Assembly (NCBI RefSeq): GCF_900129225.1
Contig: NZ_FQUG01000006.1
Coordinates: 1-64,000, forward strand
Direction: 5' to 3'
Length of the DNA stretch: 64,000 bases
Origin: Schwartzia succinivorans DSM 10502
GTDB lineage: Bacteria > Bacillota > Negativicutes > Selenomonadales > Selenomonadaceae
In this document: positions 32,798-41,026 of the stretch, piece by piece
Layout of the letters: the number at the start of each line of letters is the position of its first letter
How positions within the stretch are numbered: the first letter of the stretch is position 1
The notes under the pieces: model-generated
Database searches by the model: none
The model's input: only the letters and a program-made list of their open reading frames with translations
What the model was told of the DNA's origin: nothing
Translations under genes and position numbers: made by a program

Positions 32798-33271
32798 TTA
32801 CTCTTTGCCCAGCATTCCGATTTCTATCGGAGCCTCGCCCTTTATGCAGTAATAATATTTTCCGTCCCTGAACACAACTGCCGCGGATTCCTTCGCAGCC
32901 TGCAGCCGCGTCATATTTTCTTCGGAAATTCCGTAGATGCGCGCCACCTCCGCAGGTGACTGCGGGGGAAATTCCTTTCTTCTCTGCTTTTTATGAAAGC
33001 GCAGCCAGTTGTAGAACTGCCAGCCTCCCAGCACCACAGCGGCGCCGATGGAGGACACGAAAAGTATGAAGAAAATCTGCTCAAGGCTGTCATTTGCTTC
33101 AACGTAAAGCTTGATGTAAAGCGTATGTATCAGAAATATCCACATCGCCGCAGTGAGGATAAAGGCTGTAAGGGATTCCAGCGCCCTTACCAGGATACTC
33201 CTTCTGTCCTTTGCGTCGTATACCAGCTTCGCAAGCCCATGAGCTTTATTTTGATGTATTACATTTTCCAT
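32798..33271 (-). CDS. pgaD: PgaD-like membrane protein of poly-N-acetylglucosamine synthesis
   Basis: A 157-residue protein with two membrane segments (about 32-52 and 66-90) and a cytoplasmic C-terminal tail (YNWLRFHKKQRRKEFP onward). Size, topology and position directly after pgaC (overlap TAATG at 33271) fit PgaD, the accessory subunit that with PgaC forms the c-di-GMP-dependent synthase. PgaD proteins vary greatly in sequence, so the call rests mainly on context. Confidence 0.82.
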   Translation of the reverse strand: MENVIHQNKAHGLAKLVYDAKDRRSILVRALESLTAFILTAAMWIFLIHTLYIKLYVEANDSLEQIFFILFVSSIGAAVVLGGWQFYNWLRFHKKQRRKEFPPQSPAEVARIYGISEENMTRLQAAKESAAVVFRDGKYYYCIKGEAPIEIGMLGKE

Positions 33272-34545
33272 TAAGGCTTAATCCCCCTGTCCGGGCTGGC
33301 CCATACCGCCATGGTGCTCATGTCCCTTCTCAGCCCCGCTGGAGCAGCCGAAACTGCCGCGAGAGCGTTGAAAATCCAGTACACCACAGGATACCAGACA
33401 ACCCAAAAGTAATTTTTCATCAGCGTTCTGTCGTAATGTCCGTCGATAAAGATGCTCACCGCAAACTGTATCAGGCAAACCAGTGATATGACAGAACCCT
33501 TCCAGTTAATCAGGGGATTTCCTATATCGGGAAGATACACGGCATAGTTTACGCCCATGTATTCCATCAAAAGCATAACCGACCAAAGCATCGTGCAGAA
33601 AAGGAAGGAATAGGACCAGAACATCCCGAGAAAATACTCAGCGTACACGGGCCAGATACGGCGCTCCTTCCAGCTGCGCCACACGTCGGCATGGGTGCGC
33701 ATGACCTCTACGCCGCCCTGCGCCCAGCGCTTCCGCTGATTCCATATTCCCGTGAGCGTCTCAGGCACCAGCATCCAGCAGACCATTTTAGGCTCATAGC
33801 GCACATCCCAGAACTTCGTTTCCATCTTCCAGGTCATCTCTATATCGTCGGTGATGGCGTTGTTGCTCCAAAGGCCCGCATTGATTATGGCAGTACGCCG
33901 CCATGCCGCCACGACTCCCGATACCGTCATGACCTTTCCCAGTATCCGCTGGGTACGCTTTATCAACCCGATAACACTGGAATACTCCGCAGTCTGGATT
34001 TTCGCCAGAAGCGATGTGCGGTTCCTGACTCTCGGATTTCCCGTGACCGCGCCCACCCGGGGGAAATTGTTGAAATGCCACACAGCCCACTCGATGGCAT
34101 GCTCGTCCAGCATGGAATCCGCATCCAGTGTCAGTATGATTTCCCCGTGGCTCATGGCAAGAGCGAGATTCAGACCGTTTGCCTTGCCGAGATTCTTCTC
34201 CAGCTTCAGAATCCGAAGCTTCGGATATTCCTCCGTGAGCCCTTCCAGAACCTCCTGTGTGCCGTCGGTGCTGGCATCATTTATTACAATGACCTCCAGC
34301 TGCCTGTACCTGTTGGCAAAAATCGAATGAACCGCGTCGGCTATATCCCGCTCCTCGTTATGCGCCGGGATAAGCACAGACACCAGCGGATATTTATCAA
34401 GCTTCGGCGCTGTCTCCTCTCTTCCCTTTTCCCATCTAAGATAAAAGCATATTCCGCCAATCATCCACAAAATGCTCATAATCAGCGGATAATAAAACAC
34501 AAACTCAGCCAACCATGAAATAAAACTGTATATCAAACCATTCAT
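33271..34545 (-). CDS. pgaC: Poly-beta-1,6-N-acetyl-D-glucosamine synthase (glycosyltransferase family 2)
   Basis: A 424-residue membrane GT2. Two N-terminal membrane segments, then VSVLIPAHNEERDIADAV, VINDASTDGTQEVL, LTLDADSMLDEHAI and QRKRWAQGGVEV, i.e. the D, DxD and Q-x-x-R-W motifs of processive synthases, and C-terminal membrane segments. It polymerises UDP-GlcNAc and pushes the chain across the inner membrane. The exact start is unclear: ATG 34545 is given, with a TTG nine bases later having better ribosome-site spacing. Confidence 0.94.
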   Translation of the reverse strand: MNGLIYSFISWLAEFVFYYPLIMSILWMIGGICFYLRWEKGREETAPKLDKYPLVSVLIPAHNEERDIADAVHSIFANRYRQLEVIVINDASTDGTQEVLEGLTEEYPKLRILKLEKNLGKANGLNLALAMSHGEIILTLDADSMLDEHAIEWAVWHFNNFPRVGAVTGNPRVRNRTSLLAKIQTAEYSSVIGLIKRTQRILGKVMTVSGVVAAWRRTAIINAGLWSNNAITDDIEMTWKMETKFWDVRYEPKMVCWMLVPETLTGIWNQRKRWAQGGVEVMRTHADVWRSWKERRIWPVYAEYFLGMFWSYSFLFCTMLWSVMLLMEYMGVNYAVYLPDIGNPLINWKGSVISLVCLIQFAVSIFIDGHYDRTLMKNYFWVVWYPVVYWIFNALAAVSAAPAGLRRDMSTMAVWASPDRGIKP

Positions 34546-34574
34546 CCTTACAACTCTAAACAAAAAATCAAAAA

Positions 34575-36380
34575 TCAGTTATTCCAGTAAAAATACCCCA
34601 GAGGATAGTACCCCATATTTTTTATGCCTTCCTTTTTAAGAGTACTCATCTGACGCTTCATGACATCATCGGAAAGCCATTCCTTCCCGTGCCAGTCATA
34701 GGCCTGCACCTTTATTATCGTCTTATCTGAACCGCCCTTCGCTTTTACGATATCGGCGATTTTCTTCAGATACTCATAGGGCTTTTCTTCCTTGTCCATG
34801 AAGGGATACGCCATCACAACAGCGTAATCATACCGCTTCAGATAATCCTCATAGCTCTGGCCCAGCCACTCCTCAGCGCCCGGGTAAAGCACAGCTCCCG
34901 CGTAGATGTCCCTCATGATGATGCCAAAAGGACGGACAGACCTGAAGGCATTGACCGCGCCCTCCGCGGCCTCGTCCAGAGCGTTGACCTTCCAGAGTAT
35001 TTTCTCCCCTTTGTCAGCCTCGGAAAGCTCCTTCCCGTACCTCGAGAGGAAATCCTGCCGCGCAGGCTCCGACACATCCTCGTCCTGATTAAGATACAAA
35101 TCATCCTGCAGGAGAATACCCTCCACCTGAGTATTCGCGGCCAAATCATAAAAAAGCCTGTTCACACGGGAGAGAGCCTCACGGTCAAAGGGACTTAATC
35201 GGTTGTACCAGCCCTTTTCCCCTGCCGACTGCACGGCGTTGCTGCCGTCAGCCCTTATAAGACTCTGATAGTTCAGCACAGGAATCCACGCCAGCGTTGT
35301 TATTCCCTGCTGCTGGATACGTGTCACCACATCACTGAATATATCCGCCTCCACAGGAATCACGCTGTTCGCGAAATAAACCCTGTCAACATTCCCGTCC
35401 CCGTCGCCGTCGGCAAATGCCTGCACCGCCGCCACGTTTATATTATTGGAAAGAAGGCTGTCAACAAGACTGCGGACATTGCGCTCGTACTGCGCCGGGT
35501 CCTCATCGTAGATATTGTCCAGATCCACCTGCGCCATGCGGAGATTTTTTGAATTCCACTCATCATGGTCCACGGTAAGAAGCCTTCCAATATCAGAATC
35601 CCTTTCCATGATGATGCGCCGCGCGTAAAGACGTGCATCATCTCCCTGTCCGTTTACCCCTCCATCAAGAAGGAATGTGGCCTCCATGCCCGACTCCACA
35701 GCCAGCATGACGGACTGCTTCGTGTATATGCCGTAGGGCCATACCATTGCCCTCGCCCTGTGACCGAGATTTTCCGTGAAAAGCCTCTGAGCCTCAGCCA
35801 TATCATTTGCGATACGCGACGTATAGGCTTCATCAGTCTCATAGGCATCATTCACATAAAGACGGCTCCCCGCGGCACCGTTTCGGCTGCCCTGAGGATT
35901 CACCGCCTTCTGCTTGTGCAGGGCGTGGCTGTGGGATACCACCGTCACCAGGCCGCTTTGCTCCATCTCCCGAAGCTCCTGCCATGAAGCAACCGCCCCC
36001 ACATCGCTTGGATGCTCCTCGCCGTTGGTCCAGGAGCTGACTATGGCCAGCATCCCCGGCACCCTGTATTTCCGCAGCAGAGGATAAACCTTCGTATAAA
36101 AGGAGCGGTAGCCGTCGTCAAAGGTTATCATGACACTCTTTTCCGGCAGGCTGATTTCCCCTTTTGTATAGGCAATATACTCATCAAGGCTCACAAAGTG
36201 ATACCCGTTATTCTTCATCCACTCAAGCTGCCCTTCAAACCGCGAGGCGGTAACGGAAAAAACATCATTTTCCCTGTCCACCTCGTGATAACAAAGAACA
36301 ACCACCTTCGCCTCCGCCATGCCCAATGGCATAAGGAAGCAGACCAGAAGGCACAGAAGTGCCGCTGTTTTTCTAAGCAT
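34575..36380 (-). CDS. pgaB: PgaB: poly-GlcNAc N-deacetylase with C-terminal glycoside hydrolase domain
   Basis: A 601-residue exported protein. Signal peptide 1-25 ends in MAEAK with no lipobox, unlike the lipoprotein PgaB of E. coli. The NodB deacetylase domain starts VVVLCYHEVDREND, contains MITFDDGYRS (catalytic Asp pair) and SHSHALH (metal His). The C-terminal domain (ITTLAWIPVLNYQ, VEGILLQDDLYLNQ, WKVNALDEAA) matches the PgaB hydrolase domain. It partly de-N-acetylates the polymer in the periplasm so it can be exported by PgaA. Confidence 0.95.
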   Translation of the reverse strand: MLRKTAALLCLLVCFLMPLGMAEAKVVVLCYHEVDRENDVFSVTASRFEGQLEWMKNNGYHFVSLDEYIAYTKGEISLPEKSVMITFDDGYRSFYTKVYPLLRKYRVPGMLAIVSSWTNGEEHPSDVGAVASWQELREMEQSGLVTVVSHSHALHKQKAVNPQGSRNGAAGSRLYVNDAYETDEAYTSRIANDMAEAQRLFTENLGHRARAMVWPYGIYTKQSVMLAVESGMEATFLLDGGVNGQGDDARLYARRIIMERDSDIGRLLTVDHDEWNSKNLRMAQVDLDNIYDEDPAQYERNVRSLVDSLLSNNINVAAVQAFADGDGDGNVDRVYFANSVIPVEADIFSDVVTRIQQQGITTLAWIPVLNYQSLIRADGSNAVQSAGEKGWYNRLSPFDREALSRVNRLFYDLAANTQVEGILLQDDLYLNQDEDVSEPARQDFLSRYGKELSEADKGEKILWKVNALDEAAEGAVNAFRSVRPFGIIMRDIYAGAVLYPGAEEWLGQSYEDYLKRYDYAVVMAYPFMDKEEKPYEYLKKIADIVKAKGGSDKTIIKVQAYDWHGKEWLSDDVMKRQMSTLKKEGIKNMGYYPLGYFYWNN

Positions 36381-36384
36381 ACCG

Positions 36385-38313
36385 TTACCATCCCCAGTTA
36401 TAGCTTATATCCAAAGCATATCCGCTTTTGCGGTGCTTTCTCTCATCATCGGATTCTTCCTTGTTGAAATATCTCACCAATGTCACCCCGACAACAAGAC
36501 TCTGATTATCCGCGAAGCCCTTTGTATACTCCAGCCTCATGCCGGGGGCAAAGCTCGTTTTCTCGTCGTTGTCACGGCTCCAGCCCAAACCAGTCGTCAA
36601 TTCCCATGAGGTCTGTATCTTCGAGAAATCCCACTTACGGGCAAAGCCTACGCTGTAGTCGTCGCGGCGCCACGGAGAATCATAGGCCCTGTCCTCTGCA
36701 TATTTTTCCTTGCTGTATTCGGCCCTCAGCTTATCCCTGAAATTGTGCCTTACCTGAAGAAGATATTCCACATCAGCGCTGTAGGAACGGAACTTGTTAT
36801 CATCCGAAAGCCTTGCCCATTCATAGCTTCCCTCAACAGTGAGCCTCGGGGTAAGTATGTGGCTCAGTCTGACGCTCCTGTAGTTTTCGCTGACACCTTC
36901 CGCTACAGCAGCCGCGTGACGATGCATACGCCGCCCCACCTCAAGACTCAGCTTCGTCAAATCATTGAACTCATATTCAAGCTCTGCCCTGAAACCATAC
37001 TTCTTCCCGGTTCCGCTGTATCTCGTCAGCTCTCCGTAAACGCTTCCCCAGTCAAACTGTCTCCTGAGGCCCGAAGCACTCTGCCAGTACACAGCCTTCG
37101 TCTCGCCGTTTCTCAGCCAGAAACGGCTCACCTCGCGGCTTACATAGAAGTTGTTTCCCCAGTAGCTTTCATAGGCTGCCCCTGCGCTGCGCTCCCTGTT
37201 GTTATCATCATCAAGAGATTCCCTGTAGAACGTCTTCAGCTCATGCTGCGGATTTCTTTCGTATTCGCTCTTTACCGCCAGCGCGGCCGCGTCCCCTGCA
37301 TCAGCCTCCAGCAGCTTCTTAAGCCCCCTGCGGCTGTCGGCAAGAAGCCCCTTATGGAGCCTGTTGGCATACCTTCCCACCTCCGCGTCGTGAGCAATAT
37401 CGGGATTGGAGCTTTTCTCAAGCCTCCTGAGGATTCCCTCCGCCTCATGATAAAAATTCCTGTCCCCCAGAAGCTCATCACGCCTGAAATTCAGAGCATC
37501 ATTATCGTAGTCCTTCCCCACGTTCACCAACGCCAGCGCATAGCGCAGCTGATACTCCTCACGCTCACTCTCCGTCGCGCCCAAAAGCCCGTAGAGCCTC
37601 CGCGCAAAACCGACACGTCCCTCGGAAAGGAACGCGTCTCCGTCCCCTGCGATGACATTGTTCAGCCGCTGACTGACATTCGCCATCTTCCCGTAGGCAG
37701 AAACAGCTTCCTTATAATGGCCGAGCCTCGCCAGCGCATAAGCATAGCCAAGCTGCACAAAGGGAACATCCTCCGCCTTTTCCCGCGTCAGAATATGAAG
37801 ATAAATATCCCTTGCCTTCTCATACCTCTTCTGCCTGAGATAAATATCCCCCGCGTTCTGAAGTCCGTAAACAGGCATGCTGCTCCAGTCCGTGACATAC
37901 CTCTCGAACACCGCCATGGCTTCCTCAGGCTTGTTGTTAAAACGGAGAGCCATGAGATAATCGCTGAGCATGTACATGTCCATGCCCCTCCCCAGATAAG
38001 GCGCGAGAATAATCTCCGCACGGCTCGGCTCATTGCTGTTTATGTACATCGCCGCCCGCCGCGCGTCCATTTCCTTTATAAAATCCCGGCTGCCGTTTCT
38101 CTCCGCTTCCTCACGGGCACGGCGGAAATAATTTTCCGCCTCCGCGTAATCCTGCCTTTTTATAGCCTCCTGCCCCAGCCTGTTCAAAGAATCCATATTC
38201 TGAAACGCTTCGCCGTTTTCATCATTCACAGCAGACGCGTACACAGGCATGCAGATACTCTCCACAAGCATAAGCCCTGCCAGCAAACTGATTTTATTCG
38301 TATAAGAACTCAT
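36385..38313 (-). CDS. pgaA: PgaA-like outer-membrane exporter of poly-GlcNAc
   Basis: A 642-residue protein with a signal peptide (LLAGLMLVESICMPVYASA), an N-terminal half of TPR repeats (EAENYFRRAREEAERNGSRD, ALARLGHYKEAVSAYGKM) and a C-terminal half of alternating amphipathic strands ending in the aromatic ISYNWGW, as expected for an outer-membrane beta barrel. It is somewhat shorter than E. coli PgaA (807). First gene of pgaA-B-C-D; AAGGAAGGA precedes its ATG. Its presence shows the organism has an outer membrane. Confidence 0.92.
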   Translation of the reverse strand: MSSYTNKISLLAGLMLVESICMPVYASAVNDENGEAFQNMDSLNRLGQEAIKRQDYAEAENYFRRAREEAERNGSRDFIKEMDARRAAMYINSNEPSRAEIILAPYLGRGMDMYMLSDYLMALRFNNKPEEAMAVFERYVTDWSSMPVYGLQNAGDIYLRQKRYEKARDIYLHILTREKAEDVPFVQLGYAYALARLGHYKEAVSAYGKMANVSQRLNNVIAGDGDAFLSEGRVGFARRLYGLLGATESEREEYQLRYALALVNVGKDYDNDALNFRRDELLGDRNFYHEAEGILRRLEKSSNPDIAHDAEVGRYANRLHKGLLADSRRGLKKLLEADAGDAAALAVKSEYERNPQHELKTFYRESLDDDNNRERSAGAAYESYWGNNFYVSREVSRFWLRNGETKAVYWQSASGLRRQFDWGSVYGELTRYSGTGKKYGFRAELEYEFNDLTKLSLEVGRRMHRHAAAVAEGVSENYRSVRLSHILTPRLTVEGSYEWARLSDDNKFRSYSADVEYLLQVRHNFRDKLRAEYSKEKYAEDRAYDSPWRRDDYSVGFARKWDFSKIQTSWELTTGLGWSRDNDEKTSFAPGMRLEYTKGFADNQSLVVGVTLVRYFNKEESDDERKHRKSGYALDISYNWGW

Positions 38314-38490
38314 TTCAATCCTTCCTTAATATACATGCATTGATACAAAAAGTAATTATAGCACAATAAACTTTATAATCAAAATCAATGCAATTTCGTA
38401 TGAAATTTCCGAAAATTAAAAAAAGTTTTTTCGCCCCGTTGTTTTTTCCCTCCCTCACGGCATGTATGTGAGTGAAAGGAGGTGATGAAC

Positions 38491-38718
38491 ATGGCAGTTA
38501 AGAAAGAGGCACTTTCCACGAAGCTCATTCTGAAGCTCCAGAAAGGCACCAACGAAAACGGGCAGCCGGTATATGCCCAGCGTTCCATCGGAAACATCAA
38601 CCCGGCAGTCTCTGACGACGACTTCTCCGCCATCGGCGAAGGCATCGGAAGCCTGCAGACACTTCCTGTAGACTCCGTCAACCGTCAGGACCAGGCAGCA
38701 CTCGTTAACGAAGGCTGA
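38491..38718 (+). CDS. DUF1659 family protein
   Basis: A 75-residue protein: ALSTKLILKLQKGTNENGQP, then YAQRSIGNINPAVSDDDFSA, the standard DUF1659 pattern. AAAGGAGG lies 7 nt before ATG 38491. In Firmicutes this family is nearly always followed by DUF2922, as here. Function unknown. First gene of a plus-strand cluster with DUF2922, a one-segment membrane peptide and an amidase. Confidence 0.9.
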   Translation: MAVKKEALSTKLILKLQKGTNENGQPVYAQRSIGNINPAVSDDDFSAIGEGIGSLQTLPVDSVNRQDQAALVNEG

Positions 38719-38754
38719 TGAACGGACCAAAACTAAAGAAAGGAGGAAAAGACC

Positions 38755-38967
38755 ATGACTGACACGCTTAAAATGACCTTCAACCTCGAAGACGGAAAAA
38801 CAACCAGCATCTCGCTGGCATCTCCCAAAGAGAGCATCACCGCGGAGGAAGTAAAGCCTGTGATGGAAAACATCATCACGAAGGAAGCAATCCTTGTCAA
38901 AGGCCAGAAAGCCGTAAGCATCAAGGACGCCGTCGTACGAACAGTCGAAGAGCACAAACTCTTCTAA
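38755..38967 (+). CDS. DUF2922 family protein
   Basis: A 70-residue protein starting TLKMTFNLEDGKTTSISLAS and continuing ITAEEVKPVMENIITKEAI, typical of DUF2922. GGAGG precedes the ATG. A terminator-like hairpin directly follows (38972-39003). Partner of DUF1659; function unknown, although both may adopt small beta-rich folds. Confidence 0.9.
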   Translation: MTDTLKMTFNLEDGKTTSISLASPKESITAEEVKPVMENIITKEAILVKGQKAVSIKDAVVRTVEEHKLF

Positions 38968-38971
38968 CCCC

Positions 38972-39003
38972 AATGCCCGAGGATAAGCCCTCGGGCATTT
39001 TCA
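38972..39003 (+). terminator. Hairpin after the DUF2922 gene
   Basis: AATGCCCGAGG and CCTCGGGCATT pair perfectly over 11 bp, followed by TTTC. It may reduce read-through into the membrane-peptide/amidase pair. Confidence 0.7.
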
Positions 39004-39023
39004 ATTGAAAGGAGAAATCAAAA

Positions 39024-39194
39024 ATGCAGATAGCACGACTTCACATAGTTGACCTCTGTGTCGTACTCACCCTCGGCATATCCCTTTTCGCCTCCATATG
39101 GGTAGAAAACTCAGAGCTCTCAACAAGCATCACCAGCGGCCTTCTGGGCTACCTGGGAGGAGTAAAGCTCGCGGCCCAGCAGGGAATCCGCTAA
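39024..39194 (+). CDS. Small membrane protein (56 residues)
   Basis: Open frame from ATG 39024 to TAA 39192-39194 with AAAGGAG 7 nt upstream. The product has one hydrophobic segment (LHIVDLCVVLTLGISLFASI) followed by a short amphipathic tail. Position in the DUF1659-DUF2922-amidase cluster matches the small YvrJ- or holin-like membrane peptides usually found there. It might help release or anchor the amidase; this is inference. Confidence 0.72.
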   Translation: MQIARLHIVDLCVVLTLGISLFASIWVENSELSTSITSGLLGYLGGVKLAAQQGIR

Positions 39195-39209
39195 GGAAAG
39201 GAGAACAAA

Positions 39210-39704
39210 ATGCGGAAGCTCATGATAAACGAAACCTTCCTCGACACAGAAGCAGACAGCTACATGACGAGAAGAGAAACAAACGCCGTAGTAATCCACC
39301 ACACAGGCACCCTGGAGGATGCCGACGTATCCGCCGATGAAATCGACTGCACCCATAAAGGCCTGGGCTGGACCGGAATCGGCTACCACTACGTAATACG
39401 AAAGGACGGAACAATAGAAAGAGGCCGCCCCCACAGCGCCATAGGAGCCCACGCCTACGGACGGAACTCCGACACCATAGGCATAGCCCTCAGCGGAAAC
39501 TTCGAACTCACCGAGCCCACACCTCAGCAGATCGAAAGCACCGCCCTCCTCACAGCGCACCTCACATACCGCTATGAAATCCCCATAGACGCAACCCACA
39601 TCCTCGGGCACAGGGACATCAACGCCACAGCCTGCCCCGGCAGGAACCTGGGCCGCATGCTGCCAACCATCATAGGAAAAGCAATATGGTATCAGGAGCA
39701 CTAA
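39210..39704 (+). CDS. N-acetylmuramoyl-L-alanine amidase (Amidase_2/PGRP fold)
   Basis: A 164-residue single-domain amidase without signal peptide. Zinc ligands: His in VVIHHTGTLED (about 29-30) and His/Cys in ILGHRDINATACPG (about 133-146); the catalytic Tyr/Thr region is GIGYHYVIRKDGTIERGRP. It cleaves the amide between muramic acid and L-Ala in peptidoglycan. Phage endolysins of this type lack signal peptides and use a holin; the membrane peptide 15 bp upstream could play that part. Confidence 0.93.
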   Translation: MRKLMINETFLDTEADSYMTRRETNAVVIHHTGTLEDADVSADEIDCTHKGLGWTGIGYHYVIRKDGTIERGRPHSAIGAHAYGRNSDTIGIALSGNFELTEPTPQQIESTALLTAHLTYRYEIPIDATHILGHRDINATACPGRNLGRMLPTIIGKAIWYQEH

Positions 39705-39712
39705 CGCACTAA

Positions 39713-39756
39713 AAACCCCCATAGGTCAGAAAACACCCTGGCCTATGGGGGTTAAT
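39713..39756. terminator. Terminator between the amidase and the XRE gene
   Basis: AACCCCCATAGG and CCTATGGGGGTT pair perfectly over 12 bp, with A/T runs on both sides, between convergent genes. Confidence 0.87.
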
Positions 39757-39845
39757 TTTATGCAAACCAACAGTTCTAACGTGCCAAAATTTTATCCATT
39801 TTACAGCATTTTAGCGAGCTTTTGATAATATATTATCCATATATT

Positions 39846-40154
39846 TCAAAACATTATGAACTTCATAGCGGAAAAATCACCTGATGAAAGTATCCCCAAC
39901 AATCTGCACGCAGGGCCTGTAGGATGAGTGGTCCCTCTTTCCCACGCTTCAACGGTTTTACATGAAACTCCCATACAGTCAGCAAATGTTTTTTGAGTCA
40001 TTCCGACCTTTTTCCGAATACCCTTTATTTCATGATTAGACAACCTTTTTACAGGTTCGATTTTATAGGTTGTAACCTTAGCTGAGCCTTTGCCCTTCTC
40101 ATAATCAATGGCTTCCTGAAGTCCTTGGCGCAAATCATCAAATAACGCTCCCAT
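39846..40154 (-). CDS. XRE-family antitoxin-like DNA-binding protein (HigA/MqsA type)
   Basis: A 102-residue protein. The C-terminal half is an HTH_XRE domain: EIKGIRKKVGMTQKTFADCM then GVSCKTVEAWERGTTHPTGP, with SGDFSAMKFI after it, like antitoxins of HigBA/RelE-Xre modules. It starts 2 bp after a 38-residue reading frame resembling the tail of a RelE/HigB toxin, so it seems to be an orphan antitoxin. The promoter upstream contains a palindrome likely bound by this protein. Confidence 0.85.
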   Translation of the reverse strand: MGALFDDLRQGLQEAIDYEKGKGSAKVTTYKIEPVKRLSNHEIKGIRKKVGMTQKTFADCMGVSCKTVEAWERGTTHPTGPACRLLGILSSGDFSAMKFIMF

Positions 40155-40156
40155 AT

Positions 40157-40273
40157 TTATCGCCCCCTGTTTTTCGCAGCTTCCTCTTTAAGCATCTTAA
40201 CAAGCTTTTTAAGAACACTCTTCTCAGCAGCAGATAGATTTTCCTGCTCTTTCTTGGTAAACGCCGTAATCAA
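40157..40273 (-). pseudogene. C-terminal remnant of a RelE/HigB-type toxin gene
   Basis: From TTG 40273 the frame gives 38 residues, ITAFTKKEQENLSAAEKSVL then a Lys-rich helix. Toxins of this kind end in TxFTKKxQKTP-type sequence after about 70 further residues, which are missing here. The frame begins within 6 nt of a strong promoter -10 box, leaving almost no leader. It may be translated leaderlessly or serve only as leader for the antitoxin. Confidence 0.55.
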
Positions 40274-40278
40274 ACTAC

Positions 40279-40307
40279 ATTGTATCCCCTATAAAATAGG
40301 GTGTCAA
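40279..40307 (-). promoter_or_regulatory. Consensus promoter with operator palindrome
   Basis: On the minus strand TTGACA (40302-40307) and TACAAT (40279-40284) are exactly 17 bp apart. The spacer contains CCCTAT-TTT-ATAGGG, a 6-bp palindrome ideally placed for repression by the XRE antitoxin. Confidence 0.8.
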
Positions 40308-40413
40308 TTATCAAACAATTACCTCTTCAAAAGCAAACCCGTGCCGACTCAGCCCCTACTCGTCCTTTGTCCACGGCACCTCCCTCCGCTAAAGTATAAC
40401 CAGCGCGAATACA

Positions 40414-40443
40414 GAGGAACCGGTTCCTCACCACAAGGTGAGG
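40414..40443 (+). promoter_or_regulatory. Competing hairpins over the sigma-factor ribosome site
   Basis: CCTCACC (40426-40432) and GGTGAGG (40437-40443) form a 7-bp hairpin with loop ACAA that covers the only purine-rich ribosome site. The alternative palindrome GAGGAACCGGTTCCTC (40414-40429) uses the same CCTC, so the two folds exclude each other. Confidence 0.45.
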
Positions 40444-41001
40444 AAATTGACAAACGAAGAACAGCTTATAGACCTGGCAAAAAAAGGAGACAAAAACGCC
40501 ATGACAGAACTCTACCTCGGCTACGAAGGACTCATAATAAAGGCCGCGCATCAGACGCACCTTTTCACCATCGAAGAAGAAGCCGTATGCGCCGCGAAGG
40601 AAAGCTTCATAAACGCGGTACTGAACTTTGACAGCACCCTCGGCATACACTTTCCTGCCTACGCAAAAGCAAAAATCTACGGAGACCTGCGGACACTTTT
40701 CAAACAATACCAAAGACAGTGGAACAGAGAAGTATACCCCGCTGAAACGAATGATGAAATATCCTTCTGGGACACGGTCGAGGACACAGGAACAAGACCT
40801 GATAACTTCGCCGACGAAAACACCTTTGAAGAAATAATAAAAGCACTTCCGCCAAGGCAGCAGACACTTCTGAGGCTCATGTACCAAAAAGAATGCACAC
40901 AAAAAAAGGCCGCCGCCCTGATGGGGATAACCCCACAGGCAGCAGCCGCCATAAAAAAACGTGCCATTGCTTCGCTCCGCACGAAACTATTGAGAGGATG
41001 A
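40438..41001 (+). CDS. Small sigma-70 family RNA polymerase sigma factor
   Basis: A 187-residue protein with sigma region 2 (LIDLAKKGDKNAMTELYLGY, INAVLNFDSTLGIHFPAYAK) and region 4 (LPPRQQTLLRLMYQKECTQK, then KAAALMGITPQAAAAIKKRA), an HTH for the -35 box. It lacks region 1 and 3, as in sporulation-related or YvrI/SigO-like factors. The DUF1659-DUF2922-amidase set just upstream often occurs with such sigma genes. Start is uncertain: GTG 40438 or TTG 40447; a hairpin covers the ribosome site. Convergent with 41027-41527. Confidence 0.85.
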   Translation: MRKLTNEEQLIDLAKKGDKNAMTELYLGYEGLIIKAAHQTHLFTIEEEAVCAAKESFINAVLNFDSTLGIHFPAYAKAKIYGDLRTLFKQYQRQWNREVYPAETNDEISFWDTVEDTGTRPDNFADENTFEEIIKALPPRQQTLLRLMYQKECTQKKAAALMGITPQAAAAIKKRAIASLRTKLLRG

Positions 41002-41026
41002 AATGCGCGGAATAATCACATACCCG

